Shown here in pieces: positions 56,199 through 64,000 of a DNA stretch of 64,000 nt. The DNA is from Rhodobacteraceae bacterium KLH11 (GTDB lineage Bacteria > Pseudomonadota > Alphaproteobacteria > Rhodobacterales > Rhodobacteraceae). The position numbers and the translations under genes were made by a program. The stretch spans positions 1,201,909 through 1,265,908 of the forward strand of contig DS999531.1 in assembly GCA_000158135.1 (NCBI GenBank), in the 5' to 3' direction. Under the pieces are notes generated by a model. That model ran no database searches, had not been told where the DNA came from, and worked only from the letters and a program-made list of their open reading frames with translations. How positions within the stretch are numbered: position 1 is the stretch's first letter; each line of letters opens with the position of its first letter.

Positions 56199-57385
56199 TG
56201 CAGGTGACGCGATTTCCGGCTCGGGCGTCTGGTCTGGCAGATCGTATGTCCGGTTTCATCGCGCATCTGCGGGCGAACGGATTGCGCGTTGGGCCGCGCG
56301 AAACCGGGGATGCCTTGGCTGCTTTGACTGTGGTCGACGCCACGGATGCCCATCAGGCCCGTCAAGCCTTGTGCAGCGTGTTGGCCGGAGATGCCGAGGA
56401 TTGGCGGCGTTTTGATGAGCTGTTCGATGCCTATTGGTTCAACGCGGGTAAACAGCGCGCGGGCATGACGCAGAATGCCCATGTCCGGGTGCAATCTGCC
56501 AAACCGGTGATCTGGCAACAACAGAATGCAGCATCAGACGAGATCTCAGGGGAGAACGACCAGATCGGCGCACCGGGGGCGGCTGACGGAGATGCCGATG
56601 GCATCGATGGGCATCTGATTGCGATCCGTACAACCAACCTGTCGCGCCGTGATCTGCGGGAATTGATGGATGAACAAGCTCTGAAACAGGCGGAAACGGC
56701 TGCTTTGAGGCTGGCTCGTGCCATTCGGGACCGCCGGTCGCGTCGGCGCAGGCGGTCGATGCGAGGGCGTTCTCTCGACATGCGGCGCATTCAGCGAGCC
56801 AGTCTTGCCCGAGGTGGGGAGCCCATGGATCTGTTTCGTCGGACGCGCCCGCCACGTCCGATGCGGATTGTTGCATTATGTGATGTCAGCGGGTCAATGA
56901 CCGTGTATGCGCGGGTGTTTCTGGCCTTTCTCAAAGGGTTGATCGGCAGCGGGGCTGAGGCGGATGCCTATCTGTTCCACACCAGGTTGATGCGCGTTAC
57001 CGATGCGTTGCGCGATCATGATACATTGCGTGCTGCGGGGCGTCTTTCGCTGATGGCTGAAGGGTTCGGCGGCGGGACCGACATCTCGGGCAGTCTCGAA
57101 GGATTTCTGAGCGGCTATGGTGCGCGGGCGCTGAACGGGCGGACGATCGTGCTGATCCTGTCGGACGGGTATTGCAGCTCGGACCCGCAGGCGCTGGGCG
57201 ACGTGCTGGCGCGTATTCAGCGCAAGGCGCGGCGGATCGTCTGGCTGAACCCGTTGAAAGGTTGGGAAAGCTACGCGCCCGTCGCCGCCGCGATGCAGGC
57301 GGCGCTGCCGCATCTGGATGCGCATTTGCCAGCCAATACGCTTGAGGCACTGGCGGCGCTGGAACCCCAGTTTCGCAAATTGTGA
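56198..57385 (+). CDS. coxE: Von Willebrand factor A domain protein CoxE
   Basis: CoxE works with CoxD in copper insertion into the CO dehydrogenase active site. It has 395 residues. An arginine-rich middle (RDRRSRRRRRSMRGRSLD) precedes a VWA domain whose metal-binding MIDAS motif is CDVSGSM at about residues 228-234, with the later GGTDISGSL and LSDGYCSSD. The start is taken as ATG 56198, overlapping the coxD stop (TGATG); GTG 56195 is equally possible. Confidence 0.92.
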   Translation: MQVTRFPARASGLADRMSGFIAHLRANGLRVGPRETGDALAALTVVDATDAHQARQALCSVLAGDAEDWRRFDELFDAYWFNAGKQRAGMTQNAHVRVQSAKPVIWQQQNAASDEISGENDQIGAPGAADGDADGIDGHLIAIRTTNLSRRDLRELMDEQALKQAETAALRLARAIRDRRSRRRRRSMRGRSLDMRRIQRASLARGGEPMDLFRRTRPPRPMRIVALCDVSGSMTVYARVFLAFLKGLIGSGAEADAYLFHTRLMRVTDALRDHDTLRAAGRLSLMAEGFGGGTDISGSLEGFLSGYGARALNGRTIVLILSDGYCSSDPQALGDVLARIQRKARRIVWLNPLKGWESYAPVAAAMQAALPHLDAHLPANTLEALAALEPQFRKL

Positions 57386-57397
57386 AAGGAGCCACTC

Positions 57398-58207
57398 ATG
57401 CCGGGTTTCGACATATTCGACACAATCGAAGAGCTGCGCCAGAATGGTCACAGCTTTTGCGTGGCGACCGTATTGCGCACTGCGGATGTGACCTCGGCCA
57501 AGGCGGGGGCCAAGGCGGCGATCACGCGGGATGGGCGGATTCTGGGCCATCTTGGAGGCGCTTGCGTGCAGCGCGCGGTGCGTGCTTCGGCGCAAGAGGC
57601 GCTGGCAAACGGCCAGCCAAGGATGATCCGCGTGAAACCTTCGGACAAGGTGGTGGCGATGACAGACCCGGATGGCGTGCAAACCTATAAAAGCGGGTGC
57701 CCTTCGGGGGGAACGGTTGATCTGTTGGTTGAACCCTATCAACACGCGCCGCGCCTTGTCATTTTTGGCGAAACGCCCATTGCGACAGCGCTGGCTGCGC
57801 ATGCGGCGCTGGCGGGCCTGCGTGTGTATGTGCCACAGGGGTCCGAAGGGCCGGGTCAGGTCGGGTTTGACCCGGATGATTTGCCGGGGCTGGGCATTGA
57901 AGAGCGGGATTTTGTGCTGGTTGCCTCGCAGGGCAAAGGGGATGGTGCGGCGTTGCATGCAGCGCTGCGCTCACCCGCGCGCCGGGTATCGATGGTGGCC
58001 AGCCGCCGCAAGGCGCAGGTTTTGTGTGACACATTGGTTGAAGGCGGTCTGGCCCCCGATCGGGCGGCGCAGCTTAAGGCGCCCGCGGGGTTGGATATCC
58101 ACGCTGTCGACCCGCATGAGATCGCCTTGTCGATCCTTGCCGAGATTGTGTTGTGGCGGAATACAGATGCTTCCAAGGAGAGCTCTCATGATGAGAAAAT
58201 GGCGTAG
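57398..58207 (+). CDS. coxF: XdhC-family maturation protein CoxF
   Basis: A 269-residue XdhC/CoxI-family protein. Relatives bind the molybdenum cofactor and help its sulfuration before insertion into xanthine or CO dehydrogenase. SFCVATVLRTADVTSAKAGAKA and GHLGGACVQRAV are the N-terminal XdhC motifs. CPSGGTVDLLVEPY precedes the C-terminal Rossmann-like part (RLVIFGETPIATALA; VLVASQGKGDGAAL). Its C-terminus overlaps the start of a 36-codon small gene. Confidence 0.9.
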   Translation: MPGFDIFDTIEELRQNGHSFCVATVLRTADVTSAKAGAKAAITRDGRILGHLGGACVQRAVRASAQEALANGQPRMIRVKPSDKVVAMTDPDGVQTYKSGCPSGGTVDLLVEPYQHAPRLVIFGETPIATALAAHAALAGLRVYVPQGSEGPGQVGFDPDDLPGLGIEERDFVLVASQGKGDGAALHAALRSPARRVSMVASRRKAQVLCDTLVEGGLAPDRAAQLKAPAGLDIHAVDPHEIALSILAEIVLWRNTDASKESSHDEKMA

Positions 58208-58298
58208 CTGGGTGCGGGTTCTATGGCCCGCCCGCCCGGAACTGACTGCAAAAGAAGCCACGGAAGAGGCGCTGCGCGTCTATCCCAGATGTTGTTGA
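58188..58298 (+). CDS. Small 36-residue gene between coxF and coxG
   Basis: An ATG at 58188 with an ideal AAGGAG (58175-58180) 7 bases upstream opens a 36-codon frame that ends TGA at 58298. It overlaps the last 20 bases of coxF in another frame and ends 16 bases before coxG. The N-terminus is basic and tryptophan-rich (MMRKWRSWVRVLW), then ARPELTAKEATEEALRVY and a Cys-Cys end. No family is recognised. It could be membrane-associated or a metal-binding helper for the cox system; it may also be a fortuitous frame. Confidence 0.55.
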   Translation: MMRKWRSWVRVLWPARPELTAKEATEEALRVYPRCC

Positions 58299-58314
58299 TC
58301 AAAGGATAACAGGA

Positions 58315-58767
58315 ATGGAACTAAGTGACGAAATCCGCATCGCCGCCCCGCGCGACGTTGTTTATCAGGCGCTGAACAACCCGGATGTGCTGCGTGAATG
58401 CATCCCCGGTTGTGAAGAGCTGACACAGGCCGAAGCCAATCAGCTGGATGCCAAGGTTGTGCTGAAGATCGGGCCGGTCAAGGCGCGGTTTGCGGGTGAG
58501 GTGACGCTGGATACTTCAAATGCCCCGAACGGGTTTTCATTGGTGGGCGAAGGCAAAGGCGGCGCTGCCGGGTTTGCGAAAGGCGGTGCTGATGTGACGC
58601 TGACCGAAGACGGGGATGAGACCGTTCTGGCCTATACGGCCAAGGTTGATGTCGGGGGCAAGATTGCGCAGCTCGGCAGCCGGTTGATTGCCGGAACCGC
58701 AAAGAAGCTGTCCGGCAAGTTTTTCACCCGGTTTGGCGAGGTTGTTTCGGAACAAACCGTGCCTTGA
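58315..58767 (+). CDS. coxG: CoxG family SRPBCC protein
   Basis: CoxG (150 residues) is of the SRPBCC lipid-binding fold; in Oligotropha it anchors CO dehydrogenase to the cytoplasmic membrane. MELSDEIRIAAPRDVVYQALNNPDVLRECIPGCEEL is typical, with LKIGPVKARFAGEVTL and GKIAQLGSRLI. The C-terminal extension that forms a membrane helix in some CoxG proteins is absent, so membrane binding may need another partner. It is convergent with galM. Confidence 0.92.
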   Translation: MELSDEIRIAAPRDVVYQALNNPDVLRECIPGCEELTQAEANQLDAKVVLKIGPVKARFAGEVTLDTSNAPNGFSLVGEGKGGAAGFAKGGADVTLTEDGDETVLAYTAKVDVGGKIAQLGSRLIAGTAKKLSGKFFTRFGEVVSEQTVP

Positions 58768-58790
58768 AAAACCGGCGCGGCGCCTGGGGA

Positions 58791-59795
58791 TCAGCTCTTT
58801 CGTTCAAACCGATATGTGGTTTCGTGTTGGTAAACTGATCCCGGAGACAGGATCGCTGAGGGAAAGAGGGGTTGGTTCGGCGCATCGGGCCATCCCTGCG
58901 GCTCTAGCGCAAGACCGGCGAAGGGGCCGTATTGACGACCGTCAAGGCCGCTTTGGCCGGGATCATCAAGGGTTGCTGCTGAATAGACCTGAAGCCCCGG
59001 CTCGGTTGTTTCCAGAGACATCCGAAGGCCGGTATCCGGGGCGAACAGGGTTGCAACCGGGCTCAGGTTGCGCGGGGCCTGCGCCACGCAGAAATTGTGA
59101 TCAATGGCCTGCGCGCCGATCTGGCGCGCGGCGCGAAAGTCAAGCGGGCTGTCATCTGTCGGCAGCAAGCGCCCTGTAGGGATCAGATCCTCATCCACCT
59201 CAAGATATGACGGGGCATTGATCTGCAATACCTGTGCCTTGATCGTGCCGCTGCCGTCGAGATTGAAATAGCTGTGTGGGGCGAAACTGCAGGGGGTAGG
59301 GCGGTCGCTGACCGCACAAATGGACAGGCTCAGCGTATCGTCAGGCGTGATCGTGTAGGTGGCGCGCACGGTCAGGTTGCCCGGGAACCCCATATGTTCA
59401 TCAGGCAGTTCCAGCGAGAGTTCGGCGCTATCATCACTCAGGGTCTTGATCTGCCAGATTCGATGGGCGCTGCCATCGCTGCCGCCATGCAACGTATGCG
59501 TGCCGCGAAAATTTGGCTGGGTGTGAAATGTCTGCCCGTCGATCTGAAAGCGCGCGCCGCCGATACGGTTGGCAAACCGCCCGACGATGGCCCCGAAATA
59601 GGCAGAGCTGTTGCGATAGCCTTCAAGCGTTGGCCAACCCAGCACAAGCGGATGTGGCACCCCCTCAAGCCTGAGGTCCTGCAACACGGCGCCATAGGTC
59701 AGAATCCGGGCGACAAGCCCAGCGCGGCCAAGTTTGATCTGATGCACCTGACGGCCATCGGGCAGGTGGCCGAACGGCCTGAGGTTTGTGGTCAT
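58791..59795 (-). CDS. galM: Aldose 1-epimerase (mutarotase)
   Basis: GalM interconverts alpha and beta anomers of galactose and other aldoses. TLHGGSDG and SFAPHSYFNLDG contain the two catalytic histidines and LALEPQGWPDAPN the catalytic Glu. Length 334 residues is standard. It overlaps the response regulator gene by 4 bases (ATGA), so it belongs to the two-component operon, an unusual setting that hints at sugar or sugar-acid metabolism as the regulated theme. Confidence 0.92.
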   Translation of the reverse strand: MTTNLRPFGHLPDGRQVHQIKLGRAGLVARILTYGAVLQDLRLEGVPHPLVLGWPTLEGYRNSSAYFGAIVGRFANRIGGARFQIDGQTFHTQPNFRGTHTLHGGSDGSAHRIWQIKTLSDDSAELSLELPDEHMGFPGNLTVRATYTITPDDTLSLSICAVSDRPTPCSFAPHSYFNLDGSGTIKAQVLQINAPSYLEVDEDLIPTGRLLPTDDSPLDFRAARQIGAQAIDHNFCVAQAPRNLSPVATLFAPDTGLRMSLETTEPGLQVYSAATLDDPGQSGLDGRQYGPFAGLALEPQGWPDAPNQPLFPSAILSPGSVYQHETTYRFERKS

Positions 59796-60409
59796 TGCAT
59801 TTGCCCGAACAGCTCGTAAAGCTCGATGGTGGTTTTCACACCAACCTTGTGCTGGATGCGCCCGCGATGGATTTCCACCGTCCGGGGGCTGATCCCAAGT
59901 TCCGCAGCGATCTCTTTGCTTGAGGTGCGCGCGGGGTGGGTCAGGATATGCTGCAATACCTGTTCTTCGCGCTCGGTCAGAAGGCCGCGTTTCTGTGCAA
60001 GCAGTTGACGCCGCGCCTTGTCGGCCCGCAGCTTTGCGCCGACCTCGGATGCGGCCTGAATACGTTCGATCAGCACCTTCAGATCGAAGGGTTTTTCCAG
60101 AAAATCAACTGCGCCTGCCTTGGTGGCGCGTACTGATTCCGGAATACCCCCGTGCCCCGAGATGAAAATGACCGGAATGGTCGAGTTTTGCTGGTTCAGA
60201 TGCTCCTGCAGCTCCAGCCCGTCCATGCCGGGCATGCCGTAGTCAAGGATCAGGCAGCCTTCTGCGTCTTCATCCACCTGATCCAGAAAGGATTGCGCAT
60301 CGGAGAAATGAGTAACCTGCATCCCGCGCTTGCTCAGCGAACGTGACAGGGCGATACGCACATCGGCGTCGTCATCGACGATGAACACCTCCAACGGTTC
60401 AGAAGTCAT
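59792..60409 (-). CDS. FixJ/DctR-type response regulator
   Basis: A 205-residue regulator with receiver domain VFIVDDDADVRIALSRSL, phosphorylation site LILDYGMPGMDGLEL, and conserved Lys in DFLEKPFD. A C-terminal LuxR/FixJ helix-turn-helix follows (LLTEREEQVLQHILTHPARTSSKEIAAELG; SPRTVEIHRGRIQHKVG). It overlaps the kinase gene upstream and galM downstream. By context it resembles DctR of Rhodobacter, which controls a TRAP transporter; the diverging TAXI gene at 63 kb is the probable target. Confidence 0.92.
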   Translation of the reverse strand: MTSEPLEVFIVDDDADVRIALSRSLSKRGMQVTHFSDAQSFLDQVDEDAEGCLILDYGMPGMDGLELQEHLNQQNSTIPVIFISGHGGIPESVRATKAGAVDFLEKPFDLKVLIERIQAASEVGAKLRADKARRQLLAQKRGLLTEREEQVLQHILTHPARTSSKEIAAELGISPRTVEIHRGRIQHKVGVKTTIELYELFGQMQ

Positions 60410-62796
60410 GGCCGGTCGTCCTGAGGTTTGTCGCTGCGGCGCAGGGTGAAACAGAAACAGGCACCGGATGCCTCGGTCGGTTCGTACCAGATCGTACCGC
60501 CATTGGCTTTGACAATGGTTCTGCAGATGGACAGGCCCAGCCCCATCCCGTCGGTCTTTTGTGTATCAAAAGTGTTGAACAGGGTGACGTCATCACTGAC
60601 GCCAGGCCCGTTATCCACGACATGCACCTCGACCAGTTCATCGGTGATCTGCGTGGTGATGGTGATCTGGCCCCTGTCGCGTGCATCGCGTGCCAGCGCG
60701 TCGATGGCATTGCGCAATAGGTTGACCAGCACCTGCGCGATCTGCGTCCGGTTTCCGGTGACAGGCGGCAGATCGGTCTGGTCATATTGCAGCTTGATCT
60801 CGTGTATTTTCGCCTCGGAGTCCATCAGTGTGACGGTCTGCCGGATCAGCCCGCCCAGTTCAAACGGCGTCTGACGCCCGCGATCCTTGCGCACCACCTC
60901 GCGCAGGGCGCGGATGATGTCGCCCGCGCGGCGCGACTGGCGGTCGATATCGGTGAGGATCTCGGTCAGTTCGGGATCGGGGTCACCGATTTCATCCAGC
61001 GTGATCTTGGCGGCATCCACGTTATAGGAAATCGCGCTGAGCGGCTGGTTCAGCTCATGCGCCAGCCCCGAGGCCATCTCGCCCATCAGATTCACCCGAG
61101 CGACATGAGACAGGTCGCGGCTGAGGCGACCCGCCTCATCCTCGGCCTGTTTGCGGTCACTGACATCATCGACAATGGCAACAGCGTGATCGGGTACACC
61201 GTTTTCATCACGGATCAGGATCGCGTTGACCCTGAGCCAGATCGGTGACCCGTCTTTCCGGATGAACTGGTTTTCCGTGATGAATTCGGAATCCTGCAGC
61301 AAGGTTTCGCGGAACTGAACGGCGATCTGCTGGCCGTCTTCCGGCAGAATATCGGCCAGTGTCATCGCTTCCAGCTCGTCGGGTTGATAGCCCATGATAT
61401 CGCAAAGCTGTTCATTCACACGCTGGAAGCGCCCCGTTTCGGGCGCGATCTGCGCCATCCCGCGCGAGGCCAGATCGAAGGTGCGGCCATAGGCGGTCTC
61501 GAACCGTTGGCGTTGCCGCACCTCTTGCGCCAGCGCCGCACCGGTATCGTCCAATTCGCGATAGGGGCTGCGCAGGTCCTCGTCGGGTGTGATCTCGCCG
61601 CTGGAAAGGCGCTGCGTCTGGCTGGCAAAGGTGCGAACCGGGGCATAAATCCGGTCGGCCAGTGCCAGCCCGATGGCACCGGTCAGAATGGCGATGGCCA
61701 GCGCGATCCAGATGCCCTGCGCCCGGTTTTTCTTGATCTCACCGATAAAGTTATCCTCGGCCGCATAGAGGCCGATCAGCCATCGCAACCCCGGCTCTGT
61801 GACCTCGATCAGCATCGCCACATAATCCTGACCATTCAGTTCGAAATCCGTATGAACCGGACCCTGAGCGGTGCTCAGCCCGGTTTGCACCACATCTCCG
61901 AACGCCTTTTGCGCGATGGGATCCGCGATCTGGTCTACCCGGGTCAGTTCGGGTGCTTCCATATGGGCCTCTTGCCGGATCAGAACCAGCGTCGGATGTG
62001 CCAGAACCGCGCCATCTTCGTTCAGAACCAGCGCCGCCCCGCGCCGCTCGGACCAAATGTCCAGCAGGAACCCCGACAGGGCATCAATCTGGATATCGAC
62101 GCCCAAAATGGCGCGGATCTCTCCATCCTCATCAAGGATCGGCACCCCGTAGGTCAGCCCGGGCTGGCGGGTGGTGAAAAAGATGTAAGGTTCTGTCCAG
62201 ATCGGCGCTTTGGTCTCGGTCACCATTCTGAACCAGGGCCGGGTGCGGGCCTCAAAGGTGTCGGTCTGGGTAGATGCGGTTTCCAGCAATGTGAACCGAT
62301 CATTGCGCCACTGGAAATCAGCAGGGTGTTCGGCGGTGCCCGGCGCAAAGGGCGGTACGAATTTGGTGCGATAGCGCCCGGGTTCTTCCGAGCGCATGAC
62401 ATAGACGAAACGCCCGCTTTCGTCCGCCAGATAAATCCCGGCCAGCTGCGGCGCCACCTGAAGCTGCTGGAAGAAATGGCTTTCCAGCGCGGCAGGGTCA
62501 TCGATGTCGAGAACATCGTTTTCGGCCAGCCGCCTTGTTGCATCCAGTGCCTGCCGGGCGGGGCTTAGGAAACTGCTGACCTGACTGATGACATTGACGC
62601 TGACCTCGTTCAGCGAGTTCCGCGATTGCCGCAACAGCGCATTTTCCGAGCTGACAAAGGTTGAAAGGATCACAGAAAGGATGGCAAGAAACTGCAGCCC
62701 GCCCAGACACAGCGCAAGGGTGGCACGAAGCGATCTGCGCCTGCGGGCTGGCTCGGCCTGATCTTGGCGAAGTTCTTGTTGCCTTGCGTAGTTCAA
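60406..62796 (-). CDS. Membrane sensor histidine kinase (dCache-PAS, DctS-like)
   Basis: A 796-residue kinase. Helix 1 (about 25-50) and helix 2 (about 355-380) flank a 300-residue periplasmic sensor, probably a double Cache domain. A HAMP-like linker, a PAS domain (residues about 440-550) and a HisKA box (MGEMASGLAHELNQPLSAI) follow, then an ATPase domain (LRNAIDAL; DNGPGVSD; GMGLGLSICR). The TTG start at 62796 has a weak ribosome site. The layout is that of DctS-type sensors of extracytoplasmic carboxylates. It pairs with the overlapping FixJ-type regulator. Confidence 0.9.
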   Translation of the reverse strand: MNYARQQELRQDQAEPARRRRSLRATLALCLGGLQFLAILSVILSTFVSSENALLRQSRNSLNEVSVNVISQVSSFLSPARQALDATRRLAENDVLDIDDPAALESHFFQQLQVAPQLAGIYLADESGRFVYVMRSEEPGRYRTKFVPPFAPGTAEHPADFQWRNDRFTLLETASTQTDTFEARTRPWFRMVTETKAPIWTEPYIFFTTRQPGLTYGVPILDEDGEIRAILGVDIQIDALSGFLLDIWSERRGAALVLNEDGAVLAHPTLVLIRQEAHMEAPELTRVDQIADPIAQKAFGDVVQTGLSTAQGPVHTDFELNGQDYVAMLIEVTEPGLRWLIGLYAAEDNFIGEIKKNRAQGIWIALAIAILTGAIGLALADRIYAPVRTFASQTQRLSSGEITPDEDLRSPYRELDDTGAALAQEVRQRQRFETAYGRTFDLASRGMAQIAPETGRFQRVNEQLCDIMGYQPDELEAMTLADILPEDGQQIAVQFRETLLQDSEFITENQFIRKDGSPIWLRVNAILIRDENGVPDHAVAIVDDVSDRKQAEDEAGRLSRDLSHVARVNLMGEMASGLAHELNQPLSAISYNVDAAKITLDEIGDPDPELTEILTDIDRQSRRAGDIIRALREVVRKDRGRQTPFELGGLIRQTVTLMDSEAKIHEIKLQYDQTDLPPVTGNRTQIAQVLVNLLRNAIDALARDARDRGQITITTQITDELVEVHVVDNGPGVSDDVTLFNTFDTQKTDGMGLGLSICRTIVKANGGTIWYEPTEASGACFCFTLRRSDKPQDDRP

Positions 62797-62885
62797 ACTC
62801 TGTCCAAACGACCTTCTTTCAGGGCCGATGTCACGGCCTTGTCCCGTGATCGGCCCTCTTCATTCCCCTATATTCGAATGTAAGC

Positions 62886-62907
62886 CTATACGTAATCTAC
62901 CGTATAG
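62886..62907. promoter_or_regulatory. Candidate operator of the FixJ-type regulator
   Basis: CTATACG (62886-62892) and CGTATAG (62901-62907) form a perfect inverted repeat with an 8-base spacer in the 243-base gap between the kinase and TAXI genes. The TACG/CGTA half-sites resemble sites bound by FixJ/NarL-type regulators. It lies 90 bases from the kinase start and 133 from the TAXI start. Confidence 0.4.
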
Positions 62908-63039
62908 ACACCTGTTGTCTGGTTTCGCTTTCCTCTTACCCATCGGGGGGCCTGATTCCAGTGCGATTTTTTCTGTTGTGTTCTGAACGGTTTCAGGCGC
63001 CCCAACAGATCAAAAAAGACTGACAACAGGAGTGTCAAA

Positions 63040-64000
63040 GTGTTCAGGAAATCTTCAATCACCGCATTTGCGGCGGCAGCGATGATGGCGCCAGCGGCAT
63101 ATGCAGAAGAGTTTATCACGATCGGAACCGGCGGCGTTACGGGTGTGTATTACCCGACGGGTGGCGCGATCTGCCGTTTGGTCAACAAGGGCCGGAAAGA
63201 GCACGGGGTCCGGTGTTCGGTGGAATCAACCGGGGGGTCGGTTTACAACATCAACACCATTCGCGAAGGCGAGCTTGAGTTTGGGGTGGCGCAGTCGGAC
63301 TGGCAGTACCACGCTTTCAACGGCAGCTCGAAATTCGAAGAGGCCGGCCCGTTCGAGAACCTGCGTGCTGTGTTCTCGGTGCATCCTGAACCGTTCACCG
63401 TTGTGGCGCGCGCCGATTCCGGCATCACCAACTTCGAAGACCTGAAGGGCAAACGCGTCAATATCGGCAATCCCGGTTCCGGTCAGCGCGGCACGATGGA
63501 AGTTCTGCTGGGTGAAATGGGCTGGACCACCGATGATTTCGAACTGGCGACCGAGCTGAAAGCGGCCGAACAGTCGGCTGCTCTGTGCGACAACCAGATC
63601 GACGCGATGGTTTACACCGTGGGTCACCCTTCGGGTTCGATTCAGGAAGCAACCACCGCGTGCGACTCGGTTCTGGTGAATGTCAGCGGCGATGCCGTCA
63701 GCAAGCTGGTTGACGACAATTCGTTCTATCGCACCGCGACCATCCCCGGTGGCATGTACCGTGGTTCGGATGGCGACACTGACACCTTTGGTGTGGGCGC
63801 GACCTTCGTGACCTCGGCAGACGTGTCGGATGACGCGGTTTATGCGGTTGTCAGCTCGGTTTTTGAGAATTTCGATGACTTCAAAAAGCTGCACCCGGCC
63901 TTCGCCAACCTCAAGCCGGAAGAGATGATTGCGGATGGCCTGTCGGCACCGCTGCATCCGGGTGCCGAGAAATACTACAAAGAAAAAGGCTGGATTCAGT
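63040..64000 (+). CDS. TAXI-family TRAP transporter solute-binding protein, 3' end outside window
   Basis: The periplasmic receptor of a TRAP-TAXI transporter. A signal peptide ([21 protein letters not shown]) precedes the mature start [50 protein letters not shown] and [18 protein letters not shown] are family signatures. Start is GTG 63040 with AGGAG 7 bases upstream. 320 codons are visible and the frame is open at base 64000; the visible end [11 protein letters not shown] is where the family usually stops, so few residues are missing. The permease genes should lie just beyond. Confidence 0.93.
   Translation, partial: MFRKSSITAFAAAAMMAPAAYAEEFITIGTGGVTGVYYPTGGAICRLVNKGRKEHGVRCSVESTGGSVYNINTIREGELEFGVAQSDWQYHAFNGSSKFEEAGPFENLRAVFSVHPEPFTVVARADSGITNFEDLKGKRVNIGNPGSGQRGTMEVLLGEMGWTTDDFELATELKAAEQSAALCDNQIDAMVYTVGHPSGSIQEATTACDSVLVNVSGDAVSKLVDDNSFYRTATIPGGMYRGSDGDTDTFGVGATFVTSADVSDDAVYAVVSSVFENFDDFKKLHPAFANLKPEEMIADGLSAPLHPGAEKYYKEKGWIQ

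Noticed and set aside
1..64000. tRNA, rRNA, CRISPR, insertion sequence or prophage genes
   Set aside because: I looked on both strands for cloverleaf-like sequences, direct-repeat arrays, transposases and integrases and saw none.

Overview
This window is a contiguous piece of a main chromosome from an alphaproteobacterium of the order Rhodobacterales, most likely the Roseobacter group (Ruegeria-like). The evidence is the gene order mnmE-mnmG-rsmG-parA-parB on one side and maf-aroE-coaE-dnaQ-secB on the other side of an AT-rich origin-like gap. The RegB/SenC/RegA redox system, a kinase-less DivL-like PAS protein beside tsaE, a DUF2853 protein, the hemD/mitofilin/hemY cluster and a form I carbon monoxide dehydrogenase operon support it further. 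Coding density is high, many genes overlap by 1-8 bases, and I see no rRNA, tRNA, CRISPR array, phage or insertion sequence.

Layout. 1-2.7 kb (+): the 3' part of rph, then rdgB, hemW and a DUF454 membrane protein. 2.7-10.1 kb (-): parB, parA, rsmG, mnmG, mnmE, rho and hemJ, with two perfect parS sites inside the rsmG and mnmG coding sequences. 10.07-10.48 kb: a 404-base AT-rich, gene-free gap with DnaA boxes, the probable oriC; genes diverge from it on both sides. 10.5-13.2 kb (+): maf-aroE-coaE-dnaQ. 13.2-24.5 kb: protein export and envelope genes (secB, fxsA, Tim44-like, mltA), a Smr-domain protein, two MFS transporters, hslU and hslV at separate positions, a DM13 protein, a DUF1127 protein, a tandem pair of Lin0512-family genes and trxA. 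24.5-34.5 kb (-): addA, addB, murU, amgK, tsaE and a DivL-like PAS protein, joining recombination repair, peptidoglycan recycling, tRNA t6A formation and possible cell-cycle signalling in one head-to-tail run. 34.6-37.3 kb: regB diverging from senC and regA. 37.4-40 kb: a glycosyltransferase, an FkbM methyltransferase and an HD hydrolase. 40-46.2 kb: ahcY, an extensin-like protein, DUF2853, EVE, YciI, gpsA and tsaD. 46.3-50 kb (+): hemD, a mitofilin-like protein carrying 51 perfect GAAGCC repeats, and hemY.

50.2-58.8 kb (+) is a carbon monoxide oxidation locus: a CoxC-like MHYT/LytTR membrane regulator, then coxM, coxS, coxL, coxD, coxE, an XdhC-family gene (coxF), an unlabelled 36-codon small gene and coxG. 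CoxL carries the AYRCSFR loop of true (form I) CO dehydrogenases. The last part (58.8-64 kb) holds galM, a FixJ-type response regulator and its membrane sensor kinase on the minus strand. They diverge from a TAXI-type TRAP transporter binding protein that runs off the window; an inverted repeat between them is a plausible operator.

The points that most deserve a second look are the origin/parS architecture, the 306-base pure hexanucleotide repeat, the hidden small gene in the cox operon, the terminator embedded in the extensin-like coding sequence, a possible small RNA at 43.3 kb, and the operator between the two-component system and the TRAP gene.
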